Assembly (NCBI GenBank): GCA_903905685.1
Contig: CAIVHI010000040.1
Span: 1-8,085, forward strand
DNA: 8,085 nt
Reading direction: 5' to 3'
Source: an uncultured Bacteroidota bacterium
Lineage (GTDB): Bacteria; Bacteroidota; Bacteroidia; Chitinophagales; Chitinophagaceae
In this document: positions 1 through 7,035 of the stretch, piece by piece
How positions within the stretch are numbered: position 1 is the first letter of the stretch
Layout: each line of letters begins with the position of its first letter
Made by a program: the position numbers and the translations under genes
The notes under the pieces: model-generated
The model's input: the letters and a program-made list of their open reading frames with translations, nothing else
What the model was told of the DNA's origin: nothing
Database searches by the model: none

Positions 1-511
1 AGACGCCGGCCGCGAAATAGATTCGCCCCTCGGGTGCATCGAAGTATAGGTTTCCGGGGTTGTGGAGATCCTGAATAAGTTGTTCTTGGGTTTCGAATCC
101 GAAATAATCATAGCAGCCGCCCTTCAACGGATGGTCGGTTTTGTGTTTTTTGCCTTCATAATGCAACATACCCATTTGCCACCAAAAATACCTGCGCACC
201 TTTTTGGAAAGCAATGTTCGGCGGATAAAGGTGATGGAAAGGTTGTCGAGCTTTACCGACTCCCGATAAAACAAGCGCGAAAGGAGCCGCTGTGCGGCGA
301 GAATATAAAGGACAGCAGCACCCACGCCGGATATCATGTGCAGTGGTGCATTGCCAAGGGGAAGCGAATTCAGCAGGAACACCGTTGCCACGCCAGACGT
401 AAACAAGAACTCCATGGAATAAATAGCCTTGATTCGAAATCCGGTCCGATTGCCGATGTCAACTGTCAGCGAATCGTCACCCCAAAAGTATCCTATGTCC
501 TGCTTTCTCAC
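1..511 (-). CDS. Uncharacterised small membrane protein, C-terminus cut by window edge
   Basis: I do not recognise this family. Reading the minus strand from a GTG at 511-509 gives 170 residues without a stop before the window edge. Two consecutive stop codons (lipB's own TAA and another) lie just upstream in the same frame, so the gene cannot start earlier; GTG is the first available start, and the only other early candidate is Met33. Two hydrophobic stretches at about residues 34-50 and 57-77 look like a membrane hairpin. They are followed by a soluble region rich in alternating hydrophobic and charged residues (about 85-170, e.g. SVKLDNLSITFIRR), which would suit a bacterial PH-like beta domain, although that is only an impression. 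The 12-base gap after lipB on the same strand implies co-transcription. The plus-strand open frame over this stretch looks like a shadow: it lacks any recognisable motif, whereas the minus frame shows membrane-protein architecture. Confidence 0.75.
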   Translation of the reverse strand, partial: MRKQDIGYFWGDDSLTVDIGNRTGFRIKAIYSMEFLFTSGVATVFLLNSLPLGNAPLHMISGVGAAVLYILAAQRLLSRLFYRESVKLDNLSITFIRRTLLSKKVRRYFWWQMGMLHYEGKKHKTDHPLKGGCYDYFGFETQEQLIQDLHNPGNLYFDAPEGRIYFAAGV

Positions 512-523
512 TCTTGGCGGTTA

Positions 524-1282
524 TTAGGGTGATATGGATGCAGTTACAACGTCAGGCAAAATGGATTGGGTCTCCCTTAATTCGGCACCGAATACGTCAG
601 CAAAGTTGCATTTCAGCTCCTGTTTGATGCTTTCGATATCAACTTCCCTCCCCAATTCTTTCTTGAGGGATGTCACGGCCTTGTCCGTTATACCGCAGGG
701 CACTATGTAGTTGAAATAGTTGAGGTCTGTATTGACATTGAGAGCGAAACCATGCATGGTGACCCACCTGCTGCACCGCACGCCCATTGCACATATTTTG
801 CGGGCACGGCCCTTGATATCGGGGTCAAGCCACACGCCGGTAGAACCCGGAAGGCGGCCGGCCGATATGCCGTGGATGGCCAACGTGCGGATGATGACCT
901 CCTCAAGGTTGCGCATATATTTGCCCAAGTCGGTCTCAAAATGTTCCAAGTCCAGTATGGGGTACCCAACAACCTGCCCCGGCCCATGGTAGGTAATGTC
1001 TCCTCCGCGATTGGTCTTTACAAACGTCGCCCCCATTTCGGCAAGCCTAGTATCGTTCACCAGCAAATTTTCCATGTGTCCGCTCTTACCCAGCGTATAT
1101 ACATGTGGATGCTCGCAAAACAGCAGGTAGTCTTTGGTATGCAATTCGGTTGGTTTCACCGGCGAGCCAGACCGGTACCACTCGCTTTTTATCTCGAGGT
1201 TGCCGCGCATCAGTACCTCTTGGAAGCCCCATGCGGCTTCATAAGGCATCAAACCAATATCCTGAAACAAAATCGACTTCAT
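524..1282 (-). CDS. lipB: Octanoyltransferase LipB (lipoyl/octanoyl-ACP:protein transferase)
   Basis: LipB moves the octanoyl group from octanoyl-ACP to the lysine of lipoyl domains (pyruvate and 2-oxoglutarate dehydrogenases, glycine cleavage H protein), the first committed step of protein lipoylation in the cytoplasm; LipA then inserts sulfur. The 252-residue protein carries the family signature RGGDITYHGPGQ at residues 92-103, the RKICAMGVR segment with the conserved lysine at 162, and the IVPCGITD segment with the nucleophilic cysteine at 196, so the Cys/Lys catalytic dyad is present. The open frame extends 41 codons further upstream (to 1405), but that extension is unlike the family and runs into the divergent promoter region. 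I therefore start at the Met beginning MKSILFQDIG, which matches the usual N-terminus and length. A membrane protein gene follows closely on the same strand. Confidence 0.96.
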   Translation of the reverse strand: MKSILFQDIGLMPYEAAWGFQEVLMRGNLEIKSEWYRSGSPVKPTELHTKDYLLFCEHPHVYTLGKSGHMENLLVNDTRLAEMGATFVKTNRGGDITYHGPGQVVGYPILDLEHFETDLGKYMRNLEEVIIRTLAIHGISAGRLPGSTGVWLDPDIKGRARKICAMGVRCSRWVTMHGFALNVNTDLNYFNYIVPCGITDKAVTSLKKELGREVDIESIKQELKCNFADVFGAELRETQSILPDVVTASISP

Positions 1283-1455
1283 AGCGAAATTACCAATTGC
1301 AATAATACAGATTTCCCGACACCCGGAAAAAGGCATTATCGATTCGGGTATAGCATTTGTCATGTGCCCTGTGCCGAAATTACAACAACGTAACCCCTCC
1401 TTCAATACCTATTCGTTATCCTTGTTATTGGCACATTCATTTCTCGAGAAATGTT

Positions 1456-1463
1456 TACATTTG
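1456..1463 (+). promoter_or_regulatory. Bacteroidetes-type -7 promoter box for the outer-membrane protein gene
   Basis: TACATTTG is an exact match to the Bacteroidetes -7 consensus TAnnTTTG. A possible -33 element (ATTG, 1427-1430) lies 25 bases upstream, a little farther than usual, so that half is weak. Transcription would begin near 1467-1470, leaving a very short leader of about 10-20 bases before the ATG at 1479. AAGGG at 1467-1471 could serve as a weak ribosome binding site. Inferred from sequence only. Confidence 0.5.
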
Positions 1464-1478
1464 CAAAAGGGCAAATTC

Positions 1479-2555
1479 ATGCAGATTATGAGGTCAAACA
1501 TCAAGACAAGAAACACCTTTGCTTTTATTTGTTTCGTCATCTGCATTTCCGGCACGGCGGCAGTAGCTCAACTCCGCACCGATGACTATTTTGCGCAGAA
1601 ATGGATGATTGACGTGAATCTCCCCGTTGGAGGGGTAGTGCAATCGAGTACCATTAAGTATTCCCCCCTGTATCCCAGTTATTTGAATGCCTCTTTACCC
1701 AATTTGACCCTCTCCAATGCCACATCGGTGGGAATCGATCTGGAGTGGGGTTGTTTTTTTGGCGATTACAACCTGCATGGCATTGGTGGGGGCATAATCT
1801 ACCAGTCGCATTTTTACAACATGACTGCCGACAAATTCCATGTTGAATACCGGGCGGTAGATGGCCAGGGTAGTGTTTACAGGCAGTCCATATCATCTAC
1901 GGGGGCGATTACCGAGAAAATGCGCAACTCCCAAACCAATATCCCCATCGTATTTCGTACTAAACAGATTCTCAGTAAGAAAATCGGGTTTTCTTTTGAT
2001 GCCGGCTTGCTGTTCAACTTTCAAAACACGGTGAATTACAGCAGCGATGCGGCCTTCAACTATGAAGCCATCTATGCATATGATGCCAAAAGCAATGAGT
2101 CGTATACCCACATTTACGACAACAACCCTACCCCATCGGCCACCGACTGGCTGATTACCGTGCAACAATATGAAGCCCACAACCCGAATAGCAATGTGAA
2201 CCAGTACTTCGACAGCTTGAAGGCCCGTGGCTACAACGTTGGGTTGGGTGTGAAGCCCGGCAACCTGTCGGGAAGCATCAAAGAACCCTGGGCCTCTTTG
2301 GGGTTCATCTGCCGTCCGGGCATGAACTTCAAAATGTATGAACGGCTGTATTTTTACTTGGGGGCCTATGCATCTTACCAGGTCTTCAACCTCAACAACA
2401 GGGGCTCCATAAGCCTTGCCGACACCTATGGCTCCACGTATACTTCCATGTTTAGGTCTGTTACGGGCCTGAGCCAGCTTGCTTATGGTGCCAACATTGG
2501 GTTTCGGGTGTTCTTAGGGCATTCCGAGATTTACATTAACCCCGACGGCCGATAA
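1479..2555 (+). CDS. Secreted protein, probable outer-membrane beta-barrel, function unknown
   Basis: The 358-residue product begins with a clear signal peptide: basic Lys/Arg residues, a hydrophobic core from about residue 13 (TFAFICFVICISG), and a signal peptidase I-like site AVA-Q at 30/31. The mature part is rich in Gly, aromatic residues and alternating hydrophobic strands, such as KIGFSFDAGLLFNFQ, RLYFYLGAYASYQVF and LAYGANIGFRVFLG, which fits an outer-membrane beta-barrel. I see no enzyme motif and recognise no named family. The start at 1479 is chosen because it sits just after the promoter box and puts the signal peptide at the N-terminus; the ATG at 1488 is equally compatible, and the upstream extension to 1362 would bury the signal sequence. 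It is monocistronic: lipB diverges on one side and about 140 bases separate it from tetR. The barrel assignment is inference; a periplasmic beta-rich protein is the alternative. Confidence 0.8.
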   Translation: MQIMRSNIKTRNTFAFICFVICISGTAAVAQLRTDDYFAQKWMIDVNLPVGGVVQSSTIKYSPLYPSYLNASLPNLTLSNATSVGIDLEWGCFFGDYNLHGIGGGIIYQSHFYNMTADKFHVEYRAVDGQGSVYRQSISSTGAITEKMRNSQTNIPIVFRTKQILSKKIGFSFDAGLLFNFQNTVNYSSDAAFNYEAIYAYDAKSNESYTHIYDNNPTPSATDWLITVQQYEAHNPNSNVNQYFDSLKARGYNVGLGVKPGNLSGSIKEPWASLGFICRPGMNFKMYERLYFYLGAYASYQVFNLNNRGSISLADTYGSTYTSMFRSVTGLSQLAYGANIGFRVFLGHSEIYINPDGR

Positions 2556-2628
2556 CCGTTTTTCAAGACCTTTTTAGCGCGGCATAACCCTTTGTTAAAT
2601 TTCAACGAGGTAGCCGCCATTTTTTTAT

Positions 2629-2660
2629 CAATTGGTTTAATCGTTTGATTAAACCAATTG
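2629..2660. promoter_or_regulatory. Perfect 14-bp palindrome, likely operator of the TetR repressor
   Basis: The arms CAATTGGTTTAATC (2629-2642) and GATTAAACCAATTG (2647-2660) are exact reverse complements around a GTTT centre. The site lies 36 bases before the tetR start and overlaps the -33 part of the promoter proposed for that gene. TetR-family dimers usually bind palindromes of about this size next to their own genes, so autoregulation of the whole operon is the simplest reading. A terminator for the upstream gene is less likely, because the stem is AT-rich and only three Ts follow it. Confidence 0.65.
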
Positions 2661-2675
2661 TTTAGCCCAAATTTG
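2644..2675 (+). promoter_or_regulatory. Candidate promoter of the tetR-efflux operon
   Basis: TTTG at 2644-2647 and CAAATTTG at 2668-2675 are separated by 20 bases, the spacing expected between the Bacteroidetes -33 and -7 elements. The -7 box has one mismatch to TAnnTTTG. Transcription would begin near 2680, just before the ATG at 2697. The upstream element falls inside the palindrome, so a bound repressor would block it. Confidence 0.4.
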
Positions 2676-2696
2676 CATCACGATACGGGTGATGCC

Positions 2697-3323
2697 ATGA
2701 CGGACGATTTCAGCACGGAGCAAAAAATAAAGCAGGCGGCGCAGCGGGTATTTCTGAAAAAGGGATATGCTGCTACCCGTACCCGCGATATTGCCGAAGA
2801 AGCCGGCTTCAACCCCGCGCTGCTCAACTACTACTTCAGGAGCAAGGAGAAGCTGTTCGAAATCGTGATGCTGGAGAACATGCAAATGTTTGTGGCGGGT
2901 GTGGTCGGCATCCTAACCGATGACGCTACCACACTGCGGCAAAAACTGCATATCCTGGTAAGCCACTACATCGACATGTTGCAGGCCAATCCCGACCTAC
3001 CGGCCTTTATGATTGGCGAAATTCGCGATAATCCCGACGGCCTCATGGAGAAAATCGGGTTCTCCAAACTGCCGCCCGATGCCAGTATACTGATGCAGTG
3101 GCGGACACTGGCGGGAGAGAACGGCACCTTCAAGCCCACCCACATCATGATGAACCTAATAGCCATGGTGGTGTTTCCATTTGCCACCGCTCCGCTCATC
3201 CGCAGCCGTACGGCGATGGACCGCACCGCGTTTTCGGCATTGATGGAAGAGCGCAAAGAACTGATACCCATGTGGATAGAACAAATGATATTGGCGGGCG
3301 CCACCACAAACCCCAAAAGCTGA
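2697..3323 (+). CDS. TetR/AcrR-family transcriptional repressor
   Basis: The 208-residue protein has the standard TetR N-terminal DNA-binding domain. A first helix (about 8-22, KIKQAAQRVFLKKGY) precedes the helix-turn-helix at about 26-47, with TRDIAEEAGFNPALLNYYF and the following RSKEKLF being hallmark TetR_N sequence. Residues 65-205 form a helical ligand-binding and dimerisation domain whose ligand cannot be predicted. I chose the ATG at 2697 because it gives the usual short N-terminus; an upstream TTG at 2658 would lie inside the palindrome and ahead of the likely transcription start. The stop is 7 bases before the TolC-like gene, so the regulator is probably co-transcribed with the exporter it controls. 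The palindrome upstream is its likely binding site. The role as local repressor of the efflux operon is inferred from position and family. Confidence 0.92.
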   Translation: MTDDFSTEQKIKQAAQRVFLKKGYAATRTRDIAEEAGFNPALLNYYFRSKEKLFEIVMLENMQMFVAGVVGILTDDATTLRQKLHILVSHYIDMLQANPDLPAFMIGEIRDNPDGLMEKIGFSKLPPDASILMQWRTLAGENGTFKPTHIMMNLIAMVVFPFATAPLIRSRTAMDRTAFSALMEERKELIPMWIEQMILAGATTNPKS

Positions 3324-3330
3324 CCTCACG

Positions 3331-4650
3331 ATGAAGCAGATACTGACTACGGCCACCTTTTTAACGATGATGATGAGCGGAACCTCTGCGCAAGTGGTCT
3401 TCAGGTCCTTAAACGATGTTTGGACGTATGCCGATGAGCACAACATCACCGTTCGGACCGCGCGTTACGACATAGAAAAATCACAATATGCCACAAAGGG
3501 TGCAATAGGCAATTTCCTGCCGCAACTGGGCCTGAATGGCACAGCCACAGAGAATACCGCCCTCCAAACCACCCTGATTCCCGGGCAACTGTTCGGCGGA
3601 AAAGACAACTCATATAAGGCAGTGCAATTTGGACAGAAATACATCTATAATGGCGGCTTTACCGCCCAAATGGACATTGTGAATGTGCAGACTTGGATGA
3701 GCATGAAAATAGCCCGCGAAAGCGAAGCCTTGAGTCGAGACTCCATGACCAATCAGAAAAAAACCGTTTACCAACAAATAGCCACCCAATATTATTCCTT
3801 CCTACTCATGAAAGTGGCGGCAGACTTGGCGCACACCAGCGAGCGGATAGCCGATTCGGTGCTGCAATCGGTTCAGAGCAAATTTGCCGATGGGTTGGCG
3901 AACGCTGCCAATGTGGACGTAGCCAAGATGAACCTGATGCGGGCTAAACAAACTTCCATCACGTCGGAGTACCAAATGGCGACCTCGAAAAACACGTTGA
4001 AGGGACTGCTGGACATTGCCCCGAAAGATTCCTTGGAAATTGCCGACGATTTGAACCATGCAGAAGCCGTGTCGGACGTAGGTATCTTCGCCCTTGACCC
4101 ATCGGTGACAATTGCAGAAAGGCAGGTGAACCTCGGGATGCTGCAATATAAAAACACCCTCAGCACCTTTTGGCCCACATTGAGCGTGAGCTACAACGAT
4201 GCCACGCAACAAAACGACAACAAATTCGAACCGTTTTCGACCGGCGGCCCATTTTGGTATCCCGCCCGGTATTGGACATTGCATGCATCATGGATGCTGT
4301 TTAATGGCGGCTCGAGATACTGGACGGCCAAGCGGAGCAAAGTGGCTTGGGAGGAGAAAAAACTGCTCGCAGACAATGTGCGCAAACAAGCCGACATCAA
4401 CGACGAAAACCTGCGGCTGGCCTATAAGAAGGCAGCGGCCCTTGCCGCAAATTCGAAGACAGTGATGGAATTGTCGCTCGACAACTACCGCCATACGTGC
4501 TACAGGTATAAAGAAGGCATGGCAACCATGGAAGACCGCCTGAATGCCTTCTCCGACTTCATCAACTACCAGAACCAATATTTGAACAACATATCGGACC
4601 TGTTGGTACAGACGTACCTCGTGAAGATTAGACAAACGGAATTCAAATGA
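3331..4650 (+). CDS. TolC-family outer membrane efflux protein
   Basis: This 439-residue protein has a signal peptide (MKQILTTATFLTMMMSGTSA, probable cleavage SA-Q at 20/21) and the duplicated layout of outer membrane efflux proteins: each half has a helical stretch plus beta segments. Visible landmarks are the N-terminal LNDVWTYADEHNITVRTARYDIE helix start, the long helices around 120-225, the second repeat entry near 259-280 (VTIAERQVNLGMLQYKNTLS) with FWPTLSVSY, and the closing helix with YRYKEGMATMEDRLNAFSDF (391-410), which corresponds to the family's usual Y..G.....L.A pattern. As a trimer it would form the channel-tunnel across the outer membrane and periplasm for the exporter encoded downstream. 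The next gene overlaps its stop codon by 4 bases (ATGA), indicating translational coupling. Length is normal for TolC homologues. Confidence 0.93.
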   Translation: MKQILTTATFLTMMMSGTSAQVVFRSLNDVWTYADEHNITVRTARYDIEKSQYATKGAIGNFLPQLGLNGTATENTALQTTLIPGQLFGGKDNSYKAVQFGQKYIYNGGFTAQMDIVNVQTWMSMKIARESEALSRDSMTNQKKTVYQQIATQYYSFLLMKVAADLAHTSERIADSVLQSVQSKFADGLANAANVDVAKMNLMRAKQTSITSEYQMATSKNTLKGLLDIAPKDSLEIADDLNHAEAVSDVGIFALDPSVTIAERQVNLGMLQYKNTLSTFWPTLSVSYNDATQQNDNKFEPFSTGGPFWYPARYWTLHASWMLFNGGSRYWTAKRSKVAWEEKKLLADNVRKQADINDENLRLAYKKAAALAANSKTVMELSLDNYRHTCYRYKEGMATMEDRLNAFSDFINYQNQYLNNISDLLVQTYLVKIRQTEFK

Positions 4651-5750
4651 GACTCAACAACATCGGGATTGTAAGCCTAGTGGCGGCAATGGCGGCTTCC
4701 TGCGGCCCCAAGTACGACCAAGTATCGCCCAAGATGGCACCCGCCACAGAGGCCGTTTTTGCATCGGGCAGCATCGACCCCAAGGATGCCTACATGGTGA
4801 CGTCGCTTTCCGACGGATTCATCGTGAAAAGTTTTGTGCAGGAAAATGACCTCGTACGCGACAAACAAGTGTTGTTCCGGCTGGATAACCGCCAGCAACA
4901 TACGCAGGTCAATATTGCCAACACGAATTTGACATATGCAAAAATCAGTGCGGCGGCCAACTCTCCCACGCTACTCCAAATAAAAAGCCAGATGGATGCC
5001 GCCCGCGTGAAGCTTGCCACGGATTCAGTGACCTTGGTGCGGTATGAACACCTGTATCTGACCAACACGGTATCGAAACAGGATTTGGACAATGCCCGCC
5101 TCAACTACCAAGCGTCGTTGGCCAATTACAATGCCGATTGCGAAAACTACCGCGCCACCGCCGACAAAGTGCGCCAAGAATTGGAAACCACCCGCGAACA
5201 ATTGCAAAATGCCGAAGAGGGCGACCAATATTACAACCTCACCGCCATTGGTGCCGCCAAAGTGTACCAAATTTTCAAAAAGCAGGGCGACTTGGTGCGT
5301 CGTGGCGACCAAGTGGCGCAATTGGGTAATCCGGACTCCATCGTCATTAATTTGGACATCGATGAATCGATGATTTCCCGAGTGCAACTGGGGCAGCGCG
5401 TGCTGGTGGAACTTAATACTGAAAAGAACAAACCCTACGAGGCCACCGTCTCCAAAATCTATCCCCATTTCAACGAGTCCAGCCAATCGTACAAGGTGGA
5501 GGCCCGATTCACGGCAACCAATCCGGGCCTAATTGCGGGCACACAACTGCAAGCCAACATCATCACCAACCGCAAAGAAAACGCGATGCTGGTGCCGCAC
5601 ACCTACGTATCGGCCGACAACAAGGTGGTGCTACGCAAGGGCGACAAGATGGACACTGTAAAGGTTAAGCCCGGCATTATATCGGATGAATGGGTGGAGA
5701 TACTGGACGGCCTCACGATGAGCGACGTATTGTTGAAACTGAAGCAATGA
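4647..5750 (+). CDS. Periplasmic membrane fusion (HlyD/MacA-type) protein, possibly a lipoprotein
   Basis: This 367-residue adaptor links the inner-membrane ABC transporter to the TolC-like channel. The N-terminus is a short hydrophobic signal (residues 5-18) ending in AASC, with Cys19 a candidate lipidation site; the lipobox lacks the usual Leu at -3, so lipidation is plausible but not certain. The two halves of the biotinyl-lipoyl domain are visible: residues 50-80 (VTSLSDGFIVKSFVQENDLV) and 197-228 (NLTAIGAAKVYQIFKKQGDLV). Between them is an alpha-helical coiled-coil hairpin (about 82-190) containing the typical VSKQDLDNARLNY segment. Beta-barrel and membrane-proximal domains follow (about 230-365), with LGQRVLVEL and AGTQLQANI. 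The start overlaps the TolC-like stop (ATGA). MacA is the closest well-known functional analogue. Confidence 0.92.
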   Translation: MRLNNIGIVSLVAAMAASCGPKYDQVSPKMAPATEAVFASGSIDPKDAYMVTSLSDGFIVKSFVQENDLVRDKQVLFRLDNRQQHTQVNIANTNLTYAKISAAANSPTLLQIKSQMDAARVKLATDSVTLVRYEHLYLTNTVSKQDLDNARLNYQASLANYNADCENYRATADKVRQELETTREQLQNAEEGDQYYNLTAIGAAKVYQIFKKQGDLVRRGDQVAQLGNPDSIVINLDIDESMISRVQLGQRVLVELNTEKNKPYEATVSKIYPHFNESSQSYKVEARFTATNPGLIAGTQLQANIITNRKENAMLVPHTYVSADNKVVLRKGDKMDTVKVKPGIISDEWVEILDGLTMSDVLLKLKQ

Positions 5751-5790
5751 TGAAGTGCATTCCACATTTTAGCAGCCCATAAATCTCCAC

Positions 5791-7035
5791 ATGAAAGTAA
5801 ATGTAAATACCGAAATAGCCGTAACCTACTTGTGGGCGCGGAAAAAACAGACGCTCATTGCCGCCATGGGGGTGATGTTCGGCATTTCGATGTTCATCTT
5901 CATGCAGTCGCTCATGAAGGGTACGAACGATTATTTTGAGAAGCAGTCGTTCAGCAATACGGCCCACATCCGCATCTACAACGAAAACAAGATAGCCGAC
6001 ACCCACATCATGGAAACCGCAATGGGCGACAGCTCGGTGAAGTTGTTGGTGAACCCCAAGCAGGTGCAGCAGAGTTTGAGCATCATCAATCCCTACGGGC
6101 TCATCAGGATGTTGTGGAAAGACCCCTTGGTGGCCGACATTACCCCCCAAGTGACTGCCGACGTGATTTATGCAGGCGGCAATGTGCAGCTCAACGGCAA
6201 TGTATTCGGCGTAAACATTGTGGAAGAAGACAAAATGTTCGACGTGCAGAGCAATATGCTGAAAGGCGACTTTCACGACTTGGACCGCGTGAGCAACGGC
6301 ATCTTGATAGGCAAGGGCATTGCCGACAAATTGAGTCTGCACCTCAACGACAACATTACGGTGCGGGCAGCCACAGGAGCTCCCGTCATTATGCGGGTCA
6401 TCGGCATTTTCACCACCACCATCATCCAAACCGACAACTCCAAAGCCTATGTGAACATCAAGCAGGCGCAAAACCTGTTGGGTAAAGACCGCAACTATGT
6501 GACGGACATCAAAATGACACTTAAAGATTACAACTTGGCACCTCCTAAGGCGCGGGAGCTGGAACGCATCACCGGCTACAAGGCCGAAGATTGGGTGCAG
6601 GCCAACGAGCAACTCAAAGCCGCATTTAAAATCAGGGCGGTAATTCTGAACTCGGTAATTGGCGTTATCCTGTTGGTAGCGGGCTTCGGCATCTATAACA
6701 TCTTGAACATGACGATTTACGAGAAAATCAAGGAGATAGCCATATTGAAGGCCACGGGTTTTTCGGGGCAGTCGGTCATCAGCATCTTCCTGCAACAGGC
6801 CATCTATATCGGCCTGATTGGCGCCGTTATTGGGTTACTCGTCGGATTCTTCCTCACCTTGGCCGTTTCCAAGATATACATAGGGGCGGGTAACCTGAAA
6901 TACCTGCCTATGTCGTTTTATCTGCCCCACTATATTGAAGGAGTCGGTTTCGGCATCCTCACCACCATCGCGGCAGGCTATTTCCCCGCCAAGAAGGCAT
7001 CAAAAGTTGACCCCGTAACAATCATCAGAGGATAA
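5791..7035 (+). CDS. ABC transporter permease, MacB/FtsX type
   Basis: This 414-residue inner-membrane protein has the MacB/LolC/FtsX topology. It has one N-terminal transmembrane helix (about 20-42, QTLIAAMGVMFGISMFIFMQ), a large periplasmic domain (about 43-280), and three C-terminal helices (about 282-308, 330-360 and 382-400). The segment EKIKEIAILKATGFSGQSV (311-329), between the second and third helices, is the conserved FtsX-domain cytoplasmic loop that contacts the ATPase, and KKASKVDPVTIIRG is the classic C-terminal ending. Such permeases move substrate from the periplasm or membrane into the TolC channel by mechanotransmission rather than carrying it through the inner membrane. No nucleotide-binding domain is fused; it is supplied by the next gene, whose ATG shares the last base of this gene's TAA. 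The 40-base gap upstream shows no structure I can support. Confidence 0.93.
   Translation: MKVNVNTEIAVTYLWARKKQTLIAAMGVMFGISMFIFMQSLMKGTNDYFEKQSFSNTAHIRIYNENKIADTHIMETAMGDSSVKLLVNPKQVQQSLSIINPYGLIRMLWKDPLVADITPQVTADVIYAGGNVQLNGNVFGVNIVEEDKMFDVQSNMLKGDFHDLDRVSNGILIGKGIADKLSLHLNDNITVRAATGAPVIMRVIGIFTTTIIQTDNSKAYVNIKQAQNLLGKDRNYVTDIKMTLKDYNLAPPKARELERITGYKAEDWVQANEQLKAAFKIRAVILNSVIGVILLVAGFGIYNILNMTIYEKIKEIAILKATGFSGQSVISIFLQQAIYIGLIGAVIGLLVGFFLTLAVSKIYIGAGNLKYLPMSFYLPHYIEGVGFGILTTIAAGYFPAKKASKVDPVTIIRG

Noticed and set aside
62..532. Plus-strand open frame of 156 codons at the left edge
   Set aside because: It lies opposite the membrane protein coupled to lipB, has no motif, and runs over the lipB stop; the minus-strand frame has coherent membrane-protein features.
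1291..1299. CAATTGGT half-site (minus strand) just upstream of lipB resembling one palindrome arm
   Set aside because: Only eight bases match and the second arm is missing, so a link between the TetR regulator and lipB is not supported.
1300..1307. Possible lipB -7 box (TATTATTG on the minus strand)
   Set aside because: It has one mismatch to TAnnTTTG and no credible -33 partner was found upstream; too weak to list.
752..1393. Plus-strand open frame of 213 codons opposite lipB
   Set aside because: LipB on the other strand has all catalytic residues; this frame is a shadow.
1283..1405. 41-residue N-terminal extension of LipB
   Set aside because: The extension is Cys-rich, unlike the family, and extends into the divergent promoter region; the start at 1282 gives the normal LipB N-terminus.
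2629..2663. Palindrome as a rho-independent terminator of the outer-membrane protein gene
   Set aside because: The stem is AT-rich with only three Ts after it on the plus strand, and the T-run at 2621-2626 precedes it; position favours an operator, though a dual role is not excluded.
2658..2696. Earlier TTG start for the TetR regulator
   Set aside because: It lies inside the palindrome and upstream of the likely transcription start; the ATG at 2697 gives a standard TetR N-terminus.
5713..6795. Minus-strand open frame of 360 codons opposite the ABC permease
   Set aside because: It is antisense to a clearly conserved permease, is unusually rich in His and Val in the way antisense frames of such genes are, and shows no motif.
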